A stretch of 64,000 nucleotides of DNA from Aphelocoma coerulescens (lineage: Eukaryota > Chordata > Aves > Passeriformes > Corvidae), in the NCBI RefSeq assembly GCF_041296385.1, contig NW_027184085.1:10845301-10909300 (forward strand), read 5' to 3'. A model generated the notes under the pieces. It was not told the DNA's origin, searched no databases, and worked only from the letters and a program-made list of their open reading frames with translations. This document shows positions 51,128 to 64,000 of the stretch, one piece after another; positions within the stretch are counted from its first letter, which is position 1, and the number at the start of each line of letters is the position of its first letter. The translations under genes were made by a program, and so were the position numbers.

Positions 51128-54100
51128 CTGACAGGAGGTAGATACATAGCTCTAAGTCATATACAGTTTACGAAAACATAACTTACAAGTCCGTGATTTA
51201 AAATAGAAGCATGCAGAAGAGAAATGGAAGGTGAAGGCAGAACCAGCATGGGCTTACTGCAGAGAGCAGCATGAGCTAGAAGCAAATAGCAAATGCCACT
51301 AAAATGTGAAGAAGTCAAAACTTTACATGGAATTTAAACTAGGTCTTTACATTGGGTTCATTCTGGATTCTTACACCAGCTTATGACTCCATATATAGCA
51401 TGGTATATGACATTTTTTAATCTAGAGGAGATCTTGACTTGGCTTTGCAAAGTCACACATGATTCTCCTGATGTAGGACATGGACAGTGGGTCCCAGGTG
51501 TGCTGCTCTGCATGTTGAAGATTATATAAAAAGGGAAACTATTCCTTCTCATATATGGTCTTTAATACTATTATTGATACTATCATTAAATGAGAGAATA
51601 TCCCTGGGGCCAGGAAAACCTCAGGGAGTGTGGGAGCTAACACCTGGACTCAGGATTGGTTTCCTTGGTTATTACAGCTGATTGAATGGTTTTAACAGAT
51701 AATGATACCTAATTTAATTACATATTAGACAAAACACTTCTGATTATTATTCATCCAGCCAGGATTAATGAATTTCTAAGTCTTTCTTCTGTCCTAAATT
51801 TTTTGTACCCTCTTGTCATTTACCTCTTTTGTTTTGAAGCTCATTTGAAATCTATGTGTCTGAAGAGAGAGGTTTACCTCTCTACTAACTTGCATGATTT
51901 TTTTCTTAATGATGATGCTCCTTAAATTAATTTCCACTGTTTATAATTTGTTTCTCAGGTCATCAGAGAAAGCATTTAAGTCACAAAATCATTCTTATAA
52001 AGCACTGATATTCTGCCTTTCTCATCCACTATTTAAAATAGAGTCCATTTCAAGGCAGAGCCCTGTAGTTAACCCTTGTTGATTTAGAATTCCTCACACC
52101 AGTCATTAACTTCTAATCCATTTGGCATCTGTACACCTTTTTGAATTATTATTTCTTTCTCCACAGCTTAAGTGGTGAACTATTGAAATCTGATTTATTT
52201 TAACCACGTAGTTCATCCTGATGAAACTGGATTACTAAATAATTTTCTGCTCTGCTGTATATACCACTTACTTTCCAAATGCAGGCCATGACAGAAAACC
52301 AGATCAGGGAGTAGACTATTTTGCGTATTGCTGGGACAGATATGCAGTGGCAGGAGGAAATTTGGAAGGCAAATTGGAGTGGGAAGGCATTCCAGGAAGC
52401 CCATGGCGTTATGGAATTATCAGAGATGTCAGGCATAGCAGCAAGAGAGCTGCACTGCAGAGCACTCACCAGCAAGGAAGGCAGAAAAGGCGAGGAGAAG
52501 ATGAAGTTGTGAGCCTTGGTGGTTCCTTCAGTACCTGCAGCCATGCAAGCATGACATTCCCTGGGCTACCCACGTACAGAGATCCCAGCACAGGGTGAAC
52601 TAAACAGACCTCCTTCCAGCCAGGCAGAGAATAATCCCCCTGTGATTAAGCATTAAGCTGTCAGCTAATTTAGAGAGTGAGATCTACACACAAGCCCTAA
52701 ATGAAGGTGGTGATGAATATAAGGTTCAAACACGAAGCTTCTCATGCAGCAGGGGAAATGAAACTAAGAATATTTAGTTTCCTCTAAGGTCTCTAAGAAA
52801 TTTTCCCAGGAACTTGACATTTGCAAACTGCTTATCCTACTTCTGTTAAGGCATGGTTTAAGAAAGTCCTGCCTGGCCATCAGCAATAATTAAAAAGCAA
52901 TTCTCACCTATTTAAGATTTGAAAACGTACAGAAGACCTCAGATTTTTCTTAGAGTTGCTATTACTCAAAAGCAGATGGCAAATCTTGCTTTTCTACCTA
53001 ATGCCTGCTGGCTTTGAAGCCAATGCAAATACTGCTTTTTTATTCACAGGCCATTGTTTTCAAAATAAAGCACTTTTGGGAATAAGTGTTTTACTTCAAT
53101 TAATTGTGTTTCCTGTTTGGGGAAAAACAAACAAACAGGTTTATTCATTTAGAGAACCTGACAACTGCAGATTGCCCACAACTGTTTTTGAAAAAATATT
53201 TTATCAAGAATGTTAATCCACAAATTCAGTAAATGTATGGGATTTGCAAGATAATCCAATAAGGCTGTTATGGTGATTCTCCAAAGGACTAGTGACCATC
53301 AGGAGAGGAAAGGAGACAAAATTGTGAAAGGATTTCCCTAAGGCCATTTTCATGTTGCAATGTCAAGAGCAAATTTTTCTTTTAGTAATGTCAGTTTTGG
53401 AGAAGGAAGGAAGATAATGATACAGGTGACAAAAAAGAACTTTATGCCCAAGGAAATGTGTTTCAAATCCTACATCTGAGCTTTAAGGAAAACAAAACAG
53501 CCTCTATCTATACTTACCATTTTTATATTACAGTGACTAAAAATATCTCTTAAATTATATTACTGAGGTCCAGGTGGCCACCTTTGATTCATACTAATTT
53601 TAGCAGCTGTTTATGTGGACAAATAATTTGAAAATTGTGCTGTTACTATTATCCATCAGATATACAGATTGTGAACCTGGAAATATATATATAAATTCTC
53701 AGGGAAATGAGTAATAACACAATACTCTTCTGCTTCCTAGGTCTTATGAACCACTTAGACTTGGTATTTACATTTATCCTCTGCTCTGAAGTTCTAGCTA
53801 CCGACATAAACTACAGCAACTGGTAACTTCATTCTTAGAGGACTGGATTATAATCTTTTTTACAATTGTCACATAAGGCGCAGCTCCTAGAAGTCCTTGA
53901 AGCTGCACAGGTAAAGAAGAGAGTTAGGTCTTCATCAGCAGTTCCCTCTTTGCATTCCAGAATAGCCAAATGGACCTAAAATGCACAACATATTTCTTGC
54001 TTCTTAAAGGGATTAGCTACTGCACTCTACAAGCCCAAGAATCAGATTATATTACATATATACACATCTTAAAAGCATGTAAATAAACAATTTTCACTGC

Positions 54101-57100
54101 TGTCTTGCGAATTCCTAGATAAGACAGGCGAAAAATTCCCGGTTGACAGAACCCAGAAATTGCTTAAAATATTTATATGACATTGCCCTCTAGAGGAAAC
54201 TGAGAAAAATCTGTTTTAGTAGAACTCTTCCACAGATGAAAACATGACATGTTTTCAGCTGAACAATTAGTGTTCATTAGAAACCATTTTCAGTGAAAAC
54301 ATCACACACTGGTTTGGCTCTACTTGTCATCCATGAGTTTCAAGAAGGAATTTCCCAGCCTCTAGCCTAGGACTCTGTATTCAGATAGATGGTACCACAA
54401 AGTTTACTGGTTACCACATCTGTGTTTTTCTCTTCACTACCAGAATAAAAATCGCCCAGGCTGTGAAAAATTGGCAAACACTTAGTAATTCTTTAGTTAT
54501 CATGGCAAAAAGAGACACTGGTCAAAGTGTATGAGCATGGGAAGGAAGACTTCCCTGACTTCTGTTTCATTGGATAGTTACCCTGCTAGCCTGAACCCAT
54601 TCCAGTGATCAAGTAATGGCGTAGGAAACACAGTCAAGGTTATTGCTCTATTAATCAATTATTTGTTTTGTCAGTTGCTGCCTTTTTTAGAAGATCATCT
54701 GGTTATCTATAATACCTACTACAGAGAAGGGTTAAAACCAGACCTTGTCACCTTTTTAAACAATAGAAAAGAGTCTTAGGCATCAGCAGAAGCAGTAATC
54801 TCCTTCAGTCACGTTTCAGCAATTCTGTTTTATTTTGAAAAAGCCCAAATCCATTTTCCATCTACCTCTAGTTTCTCACATTCTTGTTAGAGAGACTTTA
54901 GTTGGATGGGCTTCCTGAGTCTCAGATGCTCTAGGGTGAAATTTGCTGCTAATAATCACCATTTGCCTTACTCTTGTCCTGTCTTGGTAGGTACAAGTAT
55001 TCTTGAACTGCCCCAAATCTTGTGGCAATGCCTGCCAACTTATTTTTTCCCTGTTACTGGTCTGTTAAATGTGTCTTTCTTTGAAGGATCAGGTGATCTT
55101 GCTGAACATCATACATTTCACCCAGAGAAAGCAGCAAGTACAGTGAATGATACTGCAGTCTGCAGTTGGTACATATGCCCTTCCCCTCTTAGCCCACATC
55201 TGATAAAAAGGAGACAGAAAAGTAAGTTTCAAGGAGCATGTGATACTGCTTGGAGCTGGAGGCAAGTGTCACATCAGCTAAAAAAAGCAATGAGTTCTCC
55301 ATGTTAAAAAAAAATCCCATCCCAAAAGCCATCCACTGCAACAGCTGCCTCTGTGGTTATATACTTGCCTGTTTGCTGGTCTCACCCATGTTTACTGTAT
55401 TTATTCTCTCACTTATGTCCAGAGATGACAGGTTCATGCTGACAAACCATCTCTCTGAGACCAATGTTGAGCCTCTACGTGTGGAACCATCTCCTGTTCA
55501 TCATTTCTCAACCCTCCCCGCTCCTGCCCTTTCCAGTTGAGGCCTGATTCCCAGTGACAGGGGATAAGCGGGTTTTAAGATGACATCACTGTTAATGCTT
55601 TTAGCTCTGGAGGGTCACAGTTCAGTTCTAGTACATCTTCCAGGACAGCAACCATCACACCCAGGGGTTGGCAAGAAGGTATGATTATGGCCTGCTTGCA
55701 GACTAGCCCCAAAACATATCTAAGAATGGAAACACTGCTCACTTAGCCCAGTGCTATAAGAAAACAATATTTGAATTGAGGACTGAAGAAGCTGTGCCTT
55801 TCCAGGACTCATGGGACATCAGTCAGTACAAGTGGAAAAGGACAACCTCCCAGGATTCTCACTGCCACTCAGTAACCTGGCTCCAGTCACCTCCTCCTCT
55901 TGCAGCAGCTCAGAACTTCTGTCTCAAGAAAATCAGTCTTTAGCCTACAGCCTGCTTTGTGCAAAGTTCTGGACTCCAGAATATGAAGAGAAATTCACAT
56001 TTACAGTTTAGAAGACACTGTGAATGACTGCACATGGCAAACTGGTGTGTAAGGGCACAAACATTACAGAAAGAGTAGGAATAATAGGCATGGAATGTTC
56101 CTTGCTTGTGTTTTTTAATGTCTGTATTTTTAATTATTGATAGCTAAAACACTGTTCTGTGCTGGCAAACACACTGCTGGAGAGGCTGAGAAAATAACTA
56201 ATGCTGTGGCTGAAGGCCTCACCTGTTACTTGGCTGAGCAGTGGAAAAAAGCGACTCTATTTTGCACATTCCAGCAGTTTGCCAATTAGCTAAGTTCTGC
56301 TGTACCCTGACTGTACTTCCAGATGACCTGAGAGCATAGGATGCCTGCTGTGTGTCAGGCTGAAAATCCCACTCAGGATGTAAAAGGGATCCTGCTGGCA
56401 CTTTGGTATCAGGGTAAATGACAAGGCACAAGGCTGACTCACCAAAACAGGTCATTCCCACAGTGGATGAGCAGGCAGGGAAGAGCAGGGAGGGCAGAGC
56501 TCCCTCCCAAACACCGGGCTTGCTCTCTTGTAATTACAGCATGGTCAGAACAGCAAATTAAATTCAGACACACAGCCATACATTGAGCAGCAAGGTACAG
56601 ATTTCTAATCAGAACTTTCACAGCTCATTAAAACAAAAACAAAGCACAGAAAAACCCCTCTCTATAACCTCTGAAGTTTTTACATCTCCTAAGGCAACAC
56701 CGCCAACCTCTGTCCAAGTCTTTGCAAGCCTGATGCAAAGTCTCTGAAAAGCAAGCGTGCAGAGGCAGGGCTGGGAGCAATTTTGGCAGATGACCCTGGG
56801 GATGTTGCCTAGTTATGTATGCTCCTAGGGATCACAATTTCCAGAGAGAGGCCAGCTCTGTTGTTCAGTGCTGACAGTATGAAAAAGGCATATTGCTCCC
56901 TAAATTTTTGGACAAACATGCAACACATACAGGATGTGAGCTATTTAAATCACTGGAAGTGTTTCCATCTTTTTTTGGGGGTTTAGATAAAACTCATCTG
57001 AGCAAGAAGATAAATAAGATGCAAATTTGAGGAGGATGAGGGGTTCAGAAAGTCTGTTGAGGAGGCAGTTGTAGTGATGGGATGTTTCAAATGACCATTG

Positions 57101-57449
57101 CTGCAAGGGTATGAGTTGTGCCTCTACAGAGGCTTAGCATGGGGACATTGAGAGGGATGGCAGGAACCAGAGGGTGAGGAGAGGAAACAGAGTGAACACA
57201 CACTCAGATTAATAAAGCAAAGAGGACAAACCAGCTAAATGATCTCTCCTGAGTCTGGGGATTAGTGACCTTCTGTTTAAGACTTTGGCTCTTAAGAGAG
57301 GATTTGGAATAAAGCTCATTTCTTCCAAGCAATTTATTTCTCAACACGTGTAGCTAAGTCTGCTCATACCTTCCAGGAGACATAAAAGAAGGGAAGAAAA
57401 ACATATCTTTCTTAGTCCTGCTATATTTTAAGGGAGGGGAGAGGGAAGA
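51128..57449. other. AT-rich intronic stretch, no gene recognised
   Basis: Strongly AT-rich between about 51700 and 54900, with no named repeat. Frames of up to 133 codons (54906-55307, plus) have no domain and look like chance. Confidence 0.45.
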
Positions 57450-57491
57450 ATTTATACCCACTATCAAGTAGGGGATTTATATCCACTATCA
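57450..57491. repeat. Imperfect 25-bp tandem duplication
   Basis: ATTTATACCCACTATCA (57450-57466) recurs as ATTTATATCCACTATCA (57475-57491), 16 of 17 identical, with a period of 25 bases. Confidence 0.8.
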
Positions 57492-60400
57492 GTGTAAAAT
57501 ACAGCAGCCATGCTTCAGAGGGGACTGCATGCTCCAGACTTCAGGAGCACAGTCAGACTCAGACTGTGCCTTGCAAATGTTAGACGTTCAGAGGCTTTCT
57601 CTCATTTTGCACAGGTTGAGCACACATTAAATGTATCCCAGCTCACAGCAGCTCAACTGGAGGAGAAAGCATTCCGCCAAAATCCCTATGTGCTGCTTAT
57701 TTTCCATCCTCAGGACTTGCACACAGGCAGCTGGGAGGGCACATCAGCACAGAGTTCTCATCCCTGCCCGTGATAACAAGGCCCAGGTCTCAGCCTCTGT
57801 GCCCTTATCCATCACTTAGCAGCATGAAGATTGGTAATATGATATAAAAACTAATTCAATTTCACAATAGGTTGGGGGTATTTTTTAGGTCAGTTATGAG
57901 AACTCTGTTCCCTGAGACTGCATTTGGAGGCTGCAGTCTCCAGAACCACTGTATTTGTTTTTCGCTGGGCAGTCAGTGCTGTTAATATTTTAACAAGGAG
58001 CTCCCACAGAAATGTTTGCCCCTTGGCCAAGGGCAGACGGACAGGATAAATTTCCATCTGTTTTCCTATTAAAACAAAAATATTTTCTTATGGACATAAC
58101 CAAGAGAAGGCCCTACTAACACCAGGCAAAGCAGCTGTTTATACTGAGCAGCACTTTGTGTTGGCAGCATTTTTGCTTTAGGAAGGAGGTGAGGAATCAC
58201 AGTAAAGCAGAGCAATCGATCCATGCGACCTGATGCACCTGGAAGGTGGGGGTGCAGTGAGACAAAGCTTTCTGTGATGACCAGCGATGGTTTTCTTGGG
58301 GTGATTTTTCTGTAATAAAAAGGATGTATAAGGGAGATTGCACTGCCAGGAAGATAAATCCCCAAAAACTTCAATGAAACACAGTCCCATCATAGGCACA
58401 GAAACCTGAACCACTCCCTTCCACCATAACACAGGCATTCATACACCCCAACACCCAACCCTACTAAGGAATGGATTTGTTACCCAAAACATGGCCTGAG
58501 GCTGCAGCTGATGTGCTGAGGGAGCACAGCCCTTGATCCTGGTTCCCACAGTACCCCATCCCCACACATCAGTCAGGGCACATGGAAGCATTTTGAACAC
58601 ACTACTGAATAACACAGTGCAACAAAATCTTGTAGATGCTCCAGAGACAACTGCAGCTGCCAGGGCAGGGACAAAGTAGTCATGGCGAGGACAGCCAGCC
58701 TCCTGAGGCAGTAGCAGTGCCTCAACACAATACGGCAAGACACAGTGCCCCACGGAAAATGCAAAACTGGAGCACTTGAATATCAAAGAGTGACCACATT
58801 TGGAGGGGATGTTCCTCCCAGCAAGAAAATGTTTCTATTGCAGGAGCAAAGCACTTTATTTTAAAAAAATAATTCCATTCAAACTTCTGAGGGAAGGGGA
58901 TCTCAATAAAAAAGTGCCTTGAGAGGTGTGCTCTTCTGAAACAACAGTTTTCAAACCACACTCAGATTTTCGAGCAGCTCTTCTCAAACACAGCAGAGAT
59001 TTCACCACTCCCAGCTCCACAGCACGTGCACTGCTCTGCAGGTACAGGTCTGCTCCTTGTCTACAGGGCTCACAGCAAGGGAACTAAGAAGATCACCCTC
59101 CTGAAGACCCCTGCTCAGGGGAGAATCTGTCTCTAATTACAGACAGGGACTGCATGTTGTGTTTCCAGCACCAGCAAGAACTTTTTTTTGACAAAGAACC
59201 TCAAGATTTCACCCAACGGAGACCAGGACTGTTACTGTCTGCCACAGCAGGCAGCACAAAGTGCTATGCACATTTTGAGACCTGTAATTTGTTTTGAATT
59301 TTCCTCTATAATCAGCTGCTAGCACGTACAGAGAAGCAGGTTTGTGTTTAGAATGCTCATATATCACACGCCTACTAATGGCATTGACCTATTAGGAGGA
59401 ACAGGACTTTACCTTCATAGGTCCACCTATCCTGGAGGCATGAACATGTGATGTGCAGTAGCAGCAAGCACTCAGAAAGACCTTGGTTCTACTGAAAACC
59501 CTCAGCTTTGGGTAAATTAAAAGCTTTGCTTTCAGCAGTGGCACTTGAAGCTCCCTCTCCATGGCAGACCTGATTCTTGAAGGTCTTTCTCCGCATCTTG
59601 GAAAATAAACTGATTTCCCTGACATTTGGCATGCCATATCTTGTGCTACAGAGGAGTCTTAGCAACTCCCCCCAGGACACTGACTGAAGAGGAGAGACTA
59701 AGAAAGCGCTGTGCAAAGGTATGGCTGTCAAAACATTTCTCTCTTCATTTTTTGGAAGTAGCTCCAGTTTGTGGGTTAAAAAGAAGCCAGCCACTTCTCT
59801 GACTGTATTCCCACATATGGCAATGTTTGGTAATTTTTGGCAATGAGAAAGCTTATATTTTGAAGGAGTGGTTGAGTTTTCTTAATGACAAAATTATAAT
59901 AATATCTCATGTTTCTACCACACTGTCATCACTGGTAATGTATCTTACTCTGCTTTCTTCAAGAACGGTTTGAATTTGGAAATCTACTTAGCACTGATTT
60001 TAAAGATTAAATGTATATGGTAGCTGTGTCCAAGCACTGCAGTTATGCTTGATGAAATCCATAATCAAATATTTCAAACTGAATTATATTCACAACAAAA
60101 TAATTTTTTTCAGTCCTCCCAAGACTTGCTCAATGAAGCCCCATTCAGTTACGCTCAAGAAATGAAGGATTCATCTGTCATCTGCAGAAATACTAACAGC
60201 CTCCCTCCAGTAAGTGAGTTATAGCCCAAAATGAGTAGAATAGTTCCAAAATACATAGGAAGTTGTTGTCTGGGGGAACATCACCCACGTATTTTGGAGA
60301 TACAGTTGTATAGACAGAAGATAAATAAATAGGCAGTGTTTTGACTAACCTTTATTCAGTACTCCAATACAGCTCATTTCCCTGCAATTGTGTTTGATAG

Positions 60401-63320
60401 ACACACACAATTTGCTAACTCTAAAGAGAGCAATAATTTTCCCTCAATCACTAACATCACCAAAAATGACACCACCTACATTATTCCTCTCTAATGTAAT
60501 AATACCCTGTTAAGCAAAGAGCTTTGTTGATTTTATTACTGCATAATGTTTCTCTAAATGAAAAAAAAAGAAAAAAAAATAAAAGAAACAAGTTCAGCAA
60601 TAATCAACCTGTCTCTGCTGTTTACATGGAAATCATGTGGAATTTAAATAAATACCTTTTCTTTAAAGAAGTCATATTCAGCTTTCCTAGCAAGGAGAAA
60701 CAGGTGAGTGTACTCACAGCTGGCTCCTCCAAGAAATGTTGTGCTGCTCTTAGTCACTGTGTCTGACCCCAGAACCACTCCAAGACCTGAGGACCTGTAG
60801 GCACACCAGGCAGGTACCAAAACAGCCCAGTCTGTCCAGAGCTCCCCAATCCATTATAGCTCCAGTCATCTGCCCCTGCATCCTCTAGAGGCTGACCACA
60901 GCCATAGGACAGCCAGCAGGAGGGACTGTGTGCCCTCGTCTCTCCTTTCTTATTGTCTAGTGTATTGGTTTAGCCCCTTGGAACAGGGAGGGTTTGGATG
61001 GCAGGTTGGAACTAGAGCTGAGGCTACATGAACCCCAGGGTGTGTGAGAACACTGCTGCAAACCCTGCTGCAGAGATGGGAAGTGGCAGAGCTGTGAGAT
61101 CCTCATGCCAAATCCTCCACTGGTAAGGGAATAAATCAGGAGATTCCCTAAAGCATCCATGTGAAAAATTCCTTCAATCAGGCAAGAAGAGGCTGCCCTG
61201 GAACACTTGGCAGGTGAGGAATGAATACATAAGCAGTGATTTTGCTTGCCCAATCCAGCCTGGTACTGCAGGAACTAAGGCACTATTTTAATTTCACTGA
61301 CCATGTGCAGGCACCACTAACTACATCACACCACAAATCACAGCACCCACAGCCCCTTGTATTGACATGGAAGTGTTTCTCACTCAGCCAGAAAATAATT
61401 AGGCAGTCAGAAATTGAGTCAGAACTACTATTTAGTGTGCTGTCCTGCCCCAACAACAACTTGAAAAACCAAGGGGCAAGGGCTTTGCTACTTCCACCAT
61501 AGCAGCGACATGGAAATACTCTAGAAAAGCTTCTTCTTGGAGGCAGCCTTCCCAGAAGGAAGCTGATGTTGCCTTTCAGCCTGGTATAAAGCTAGACAGA
61601 ACTACGTCCCTTCTGAGCACCCCAATGGAGAAAGCTACTGAAAGACTCTCAAAGCATCCTCAAGCACTCCAGATGAATAATGTGGGAAAACATGGGGTTG
61701 GAGCTGCCAGCCAGCTTCCTGATAGGCAAAAGCCAGCCAACTGGTAGCATCTTCAAGGTCCCAGACTGTCATTCATCAACATCACCCTTGTCAAATAGCA
61801 GTCAACAGTAAGTTAGACAAGGATGCTTTGGATGGTGAAAATAAAACAGGTTTGACTAAGATGTCCTAAATGTTGGCTTAAATGGAATGTAGAATATTCT
61901 AAAATAGGATTTCAAGAACAACACTGGCCCCACACTACCAAAACTCTGCCATTGTAATGGCCTAAAAAAGTAAGCAAAATGGAGCACTTCATTCCCATTA
62001 GCTGCAGTCACAGCTTGCTGGTTTAGTAACAGAGCTTTCCAAAAGGAACAAGCCCTAAATTAAGTCTTCAGGAACAGGCCAAAAAGGACAGCTTTCCAAA
62101 TATTTTGGACTTCATTGGCTATTACCTCTCATTTTGCATTATTAACAAATAACATTATTGCTACCCACTGCAAGCAATTCCCTTGTATTTAGGAACAGTG
62201 ACATCTGGCAAAGGGGAAACAGCAAACTAACTGCTTTTTGCCACAAACACTCTCAAATTTGGAGGTGCCACTGATTGATACTGCCACGGTACCAATATTT
62301 ATACACTCATTGAATTACAGGCTAGGAATTACAGAAGGTTGTTTTCATACCTGTAAAACCACAGAAGGTTGAGTTGCCCAGCACCCACAGATTGAGGAGT
62401 CACTGCTTTTATCCAGCCATGTGGCAGAATTGGGAGTGATGGTCAGCCCAAACTCCTGCCATATTCACTGCCTGTTGGGATCACTTCACCAGCACTTCAT
62501 TTCCAAAAGTGTCCATCCCCAAGATAGATCCCTTTTGGCAAGAGGGGGAGGATTTCATGCCCTCAGGTACATTGTAACCTCAGGTATGAAGGAACATTTA
62601 CGCCCTCATCTACGGATGAGAAATGTTTTTGCCTTTGCAAAGGGTAATGTGAGAAAGTCTGCCAGCCCACAAAGAGCAAAACTGGGACAATAACTGATTT
62701 TACAGCATGGAATAGCTGAATTTAAAAAACACCACAAGAATAATCTATATCTTTGCAAAAACCTTAATATTTTATTTGAACTCCTAAAGATTTCAAGTTT
62801 TCTGGGTCAGGAGACATCAGAAGAGAGAAAATGCATTAAAATCAAAGGGAATTTATTAAAATGAAGTTGTTCCAAACTGGAAAACACAAAAACGTCTTGC
62901 TTTGAGAAAGTCTCAGACAACATTTAGCTGTCAAAAAAGCTTCCCTCAACTGAAATAATTCAACAAAAATAAGAAGCACCTGTAAAAATACCTTCCAGTG
63001 CTGCTGCTTCTGTGTTCATTTTTGCTTAAGGAAACAGTTTTATACAAACCCAGGAAGGCTCCTGTTTTAGTGGAGCCCCTCTGGTGATTACAACATAAAA
63101 ATTTTTGACCCGATGACCCCTGAAAATTTTCCAGAGGAAGTGTGAGTAGCACATGTAGGCTAACTATCAATTTGCTTTTGTTACTTATTTTCTACAAGCC
63201 CTTAAGAATGAACCCAGGGCTCTCTCATGGGTTGGAAAGCAGGGGTCAAAACCTCTGCTCCTGGACTTCCATTCAGTATCAACTGTGACTTGCACCAGCG
63301 GCTGCTGCTGGTGGCTCCTC
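57492..63320. other. Intronic stretch adjoining the PDZD2 coding exon
   Basis: This is the first 5.8 kb of the intron after the PDZD2 donor. It contains A-rich simple sequence at about 60560-60590 and no recognised exon or repeat. First-intron regions often hold enhancers, but nothing here identifies one. Confidence 0.5.
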
Positions 63321-63329
63321 CACCCTTAC
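63321..63329 (-). other. PDZD2: Splice donor of the PDZD2 first coding exon
   Basis: On the minus strand the exon ends GCAAG and is followed directly by GTAAGGGTG, an excellent match to the donor consensus. Conserved PDZ coding sequence stops exactly here and the frame hits TAA within the donor, so this is the exon end rather than a protein end. Confidence 0.9.
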
Positions 63330-63808
63330 CTTGCTCCAGTGACATCCACACCGACCATCAGCTGTCCGTTCAGAGAAAGGATCTCGTCTTTCAAGCGCAC
63401 TCTCCCGCACTTCCCAGCCGGGCTGTTCTTCTTCAAGTCTGTCACCCAAATGCACCCAACGTCAAGCACAGGCCCCTTATGCGCCTTCCTCTTCTTTCCT
63501 CCCCGACGCTTCTCCCCGTAGTCCCCCAGAGCAGGGATATTCCCAAAGCTCAAGCCTAGGACCTCATTTTTCCGCATCTCTTGGGCCAGGTACATGGTGC
63601 AGATCTCCGTATCCAAAGTCCCACAGCTCCCTGGCTGCAGGTTGCTCTCGTCCACGGAGAAGTTGAGCTGGATGTACTCGCTCAGCTTCTGGACGGCCGA
63701 GCGGCAGAGCTGCTGCTCGGCTCCCTCGGCCCCCTCCCGACGGCTGTTCTGCAGCCACTGGCACAGGAGGGGGAGGAAGACCCCCGCGTTGTCCTGTGTG
63801 ATGGGCAT
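63330..63808 (-). CDS. PDZD2: PDZD2 first coding exon (N-terminus and first PDZ domain, partial gene)
   Basis: This exon encodes the first 159 residues of PDZD2, plus two bases of the next codon. PDZD2 is a very large multi-PDZ scaffold; in mammals it has about six PDZ domains, associates with ER and junctional/armadillo proteins, and is cleaved to release a C-terminal fragment. The protein starts MPITQDN. Residues about 10-55 form a helical N-terminal segment (LCQWLQNS, VQKLSEYIQLNF). The PDZ1 carboxylate-binding loop is GLSFG at 85-89, followed by a basic insert KRRGGKKRK at 100-108. PDZ core motifs follow: GCIWVTDL (118-125), NSPAGK (128-133) and DEILSLNGQLMVG (141-153). The start was chosen because it matches the vertebrate family start and has G at -3. 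The frame stays open upstream to an ATG at 63988, but that 60-residue extension is low-complexity and unlike the family. The exon ends GCA AG at a GTAAGG donor, leaving a phase-2 junction that would give Ser next, as expected from the family. The rest of the gene lies left of the window. Identification is from family memory, not a search. Confidence 0.93.
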
Positions 63809-64000
63809 CGCTGTCCTTGGGCATCCCCTCACGGCATCAGCCCCGCCTCCAGTCGGCTCCCTGGTCGTCCGCTGTGGCCCCCCGCAGCCCCTGGGGACAT
63901 GCTGGAGTGGGGCTGCAGGTCCAAAGCAAGCTCCATCTAGTCTCAGGGAGATTTTTGGGGGGTTCCAGCTGACCAAGAGCACAGTCAAGGCAGGATGTTC
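63809..64000 (-). other. PDZD2: PDZD2 sequence upstream of the start codon: 5' UTR and/or preceding intron
   Basis: This GC-rich stretch lies just upstream of the PDZD2 ATG. It should hold the 5' UTR part of the first coding exon and possibly its acceptor. Several minus-strand AG sites follow pyrimidine-rich sequence: one ending CTCTTGGTCAG near 63960, and others near 63910-63930 ending CTGCAG and CTCCAG. I cannot tell which, if any, is used. The reading frame is open throughout, so a longer N-terminus cannot be excluded from sequence alone, but known PDZD2 proteins begin at MPITQDN. Confidence 0.55.

Larger units (their letters stand above)
1..63329 (-). other. PDZD2: PDZD2 intron following the first coding exon (inferred, runs off the left edge)
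   Basis: PDZD2 is transcribed right to left and its first coding exon ends at 63330, so the rest of the window should be intron. The next expected coding block, starting SYLAEQCW in the family, was not found. Neither were the later PDZ exons, whose conserved INGH-type motifs would give recognisable minus-strand frames. Mammalian PDZD2 spans several hundred kilobases with very long 5' introns, so over 63 kb is plausible. The intron is AT-rich and poor in CpG apart from the island at 41.3-42.2 kb. Confidence 0.75.

Noticed and set aside
1..64000. tRNA, rRNA, CRISPR array or bacterial operon features
   Set aside because: No cloverleaf with A/B boxes, no spaced direct-repeat array and no operon-like coding density. 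The window is vertebrate intronic DNA.

Overview
The window reads as intronic DNA of a bird, most likely a songbird. The evidence is several CR1 LINE fragments, two long terminal repeats of avian type, a single AT-rich non-coding stretch of about 63 kb, and one protein-coding exon that I recognise as the first coding exon of PDZD2 (PDZ domain-containing protein 2). Sex-chromosome (Z) location is an inference from known synteny of the human 5p13 region in birds, not something the window shows.

Layout. The only confident coding sequence is on the minus strand at the right edge (63330-63808). It encodes residues 1-159 of PDZD2, including most of its first PDZ domain, and ends at a consensus splice donor. 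Because the gene runs right to left, everything from 63329 down to 1 should be the following intron (over 63 kb, not closed inside the window). I found no further PDZD2 exon and no tRNA, rRNA, CRISPR or bacterial feature.

Inside the intron the main landmark is an isolated, very strong CpG island at about 41290-42240. It has a GC-box array, an NRF1-like site and an 18-bp/12-bp tandem repeat. It looks like a promoter, either an internal alternative PDZD2 promoter or that of an unannotated non-coding RNA. A second landmark is a pair of solo LTRs: 16825-18143 (minus, same sense as PDZD2, 5-bp target duplication, AATAAA near its end) and 19188-19727 (plus, 6-bp target duplication, TATA box and AATAAA). 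CR1 fragments lie near 1.4, 20.9, 24.1, 26.4, 28.4 and 33.2 kb, and two MIR-like SINE relics at 20.6 and 51.0 kb. A 42-nt poly-T at 45.3 kb has an ATTAAA next to it on the minus strand, so it may mark a retrocopied transcript end.

The remaining open reading frames, including long ones through the CpG island, show no recognisable domain and are most simply chance frames. Nothing in the window is a proven new biological system. The best leads are the intronic CpG island with its dipeptide-coding repeat, and the sense-oriented LTR.
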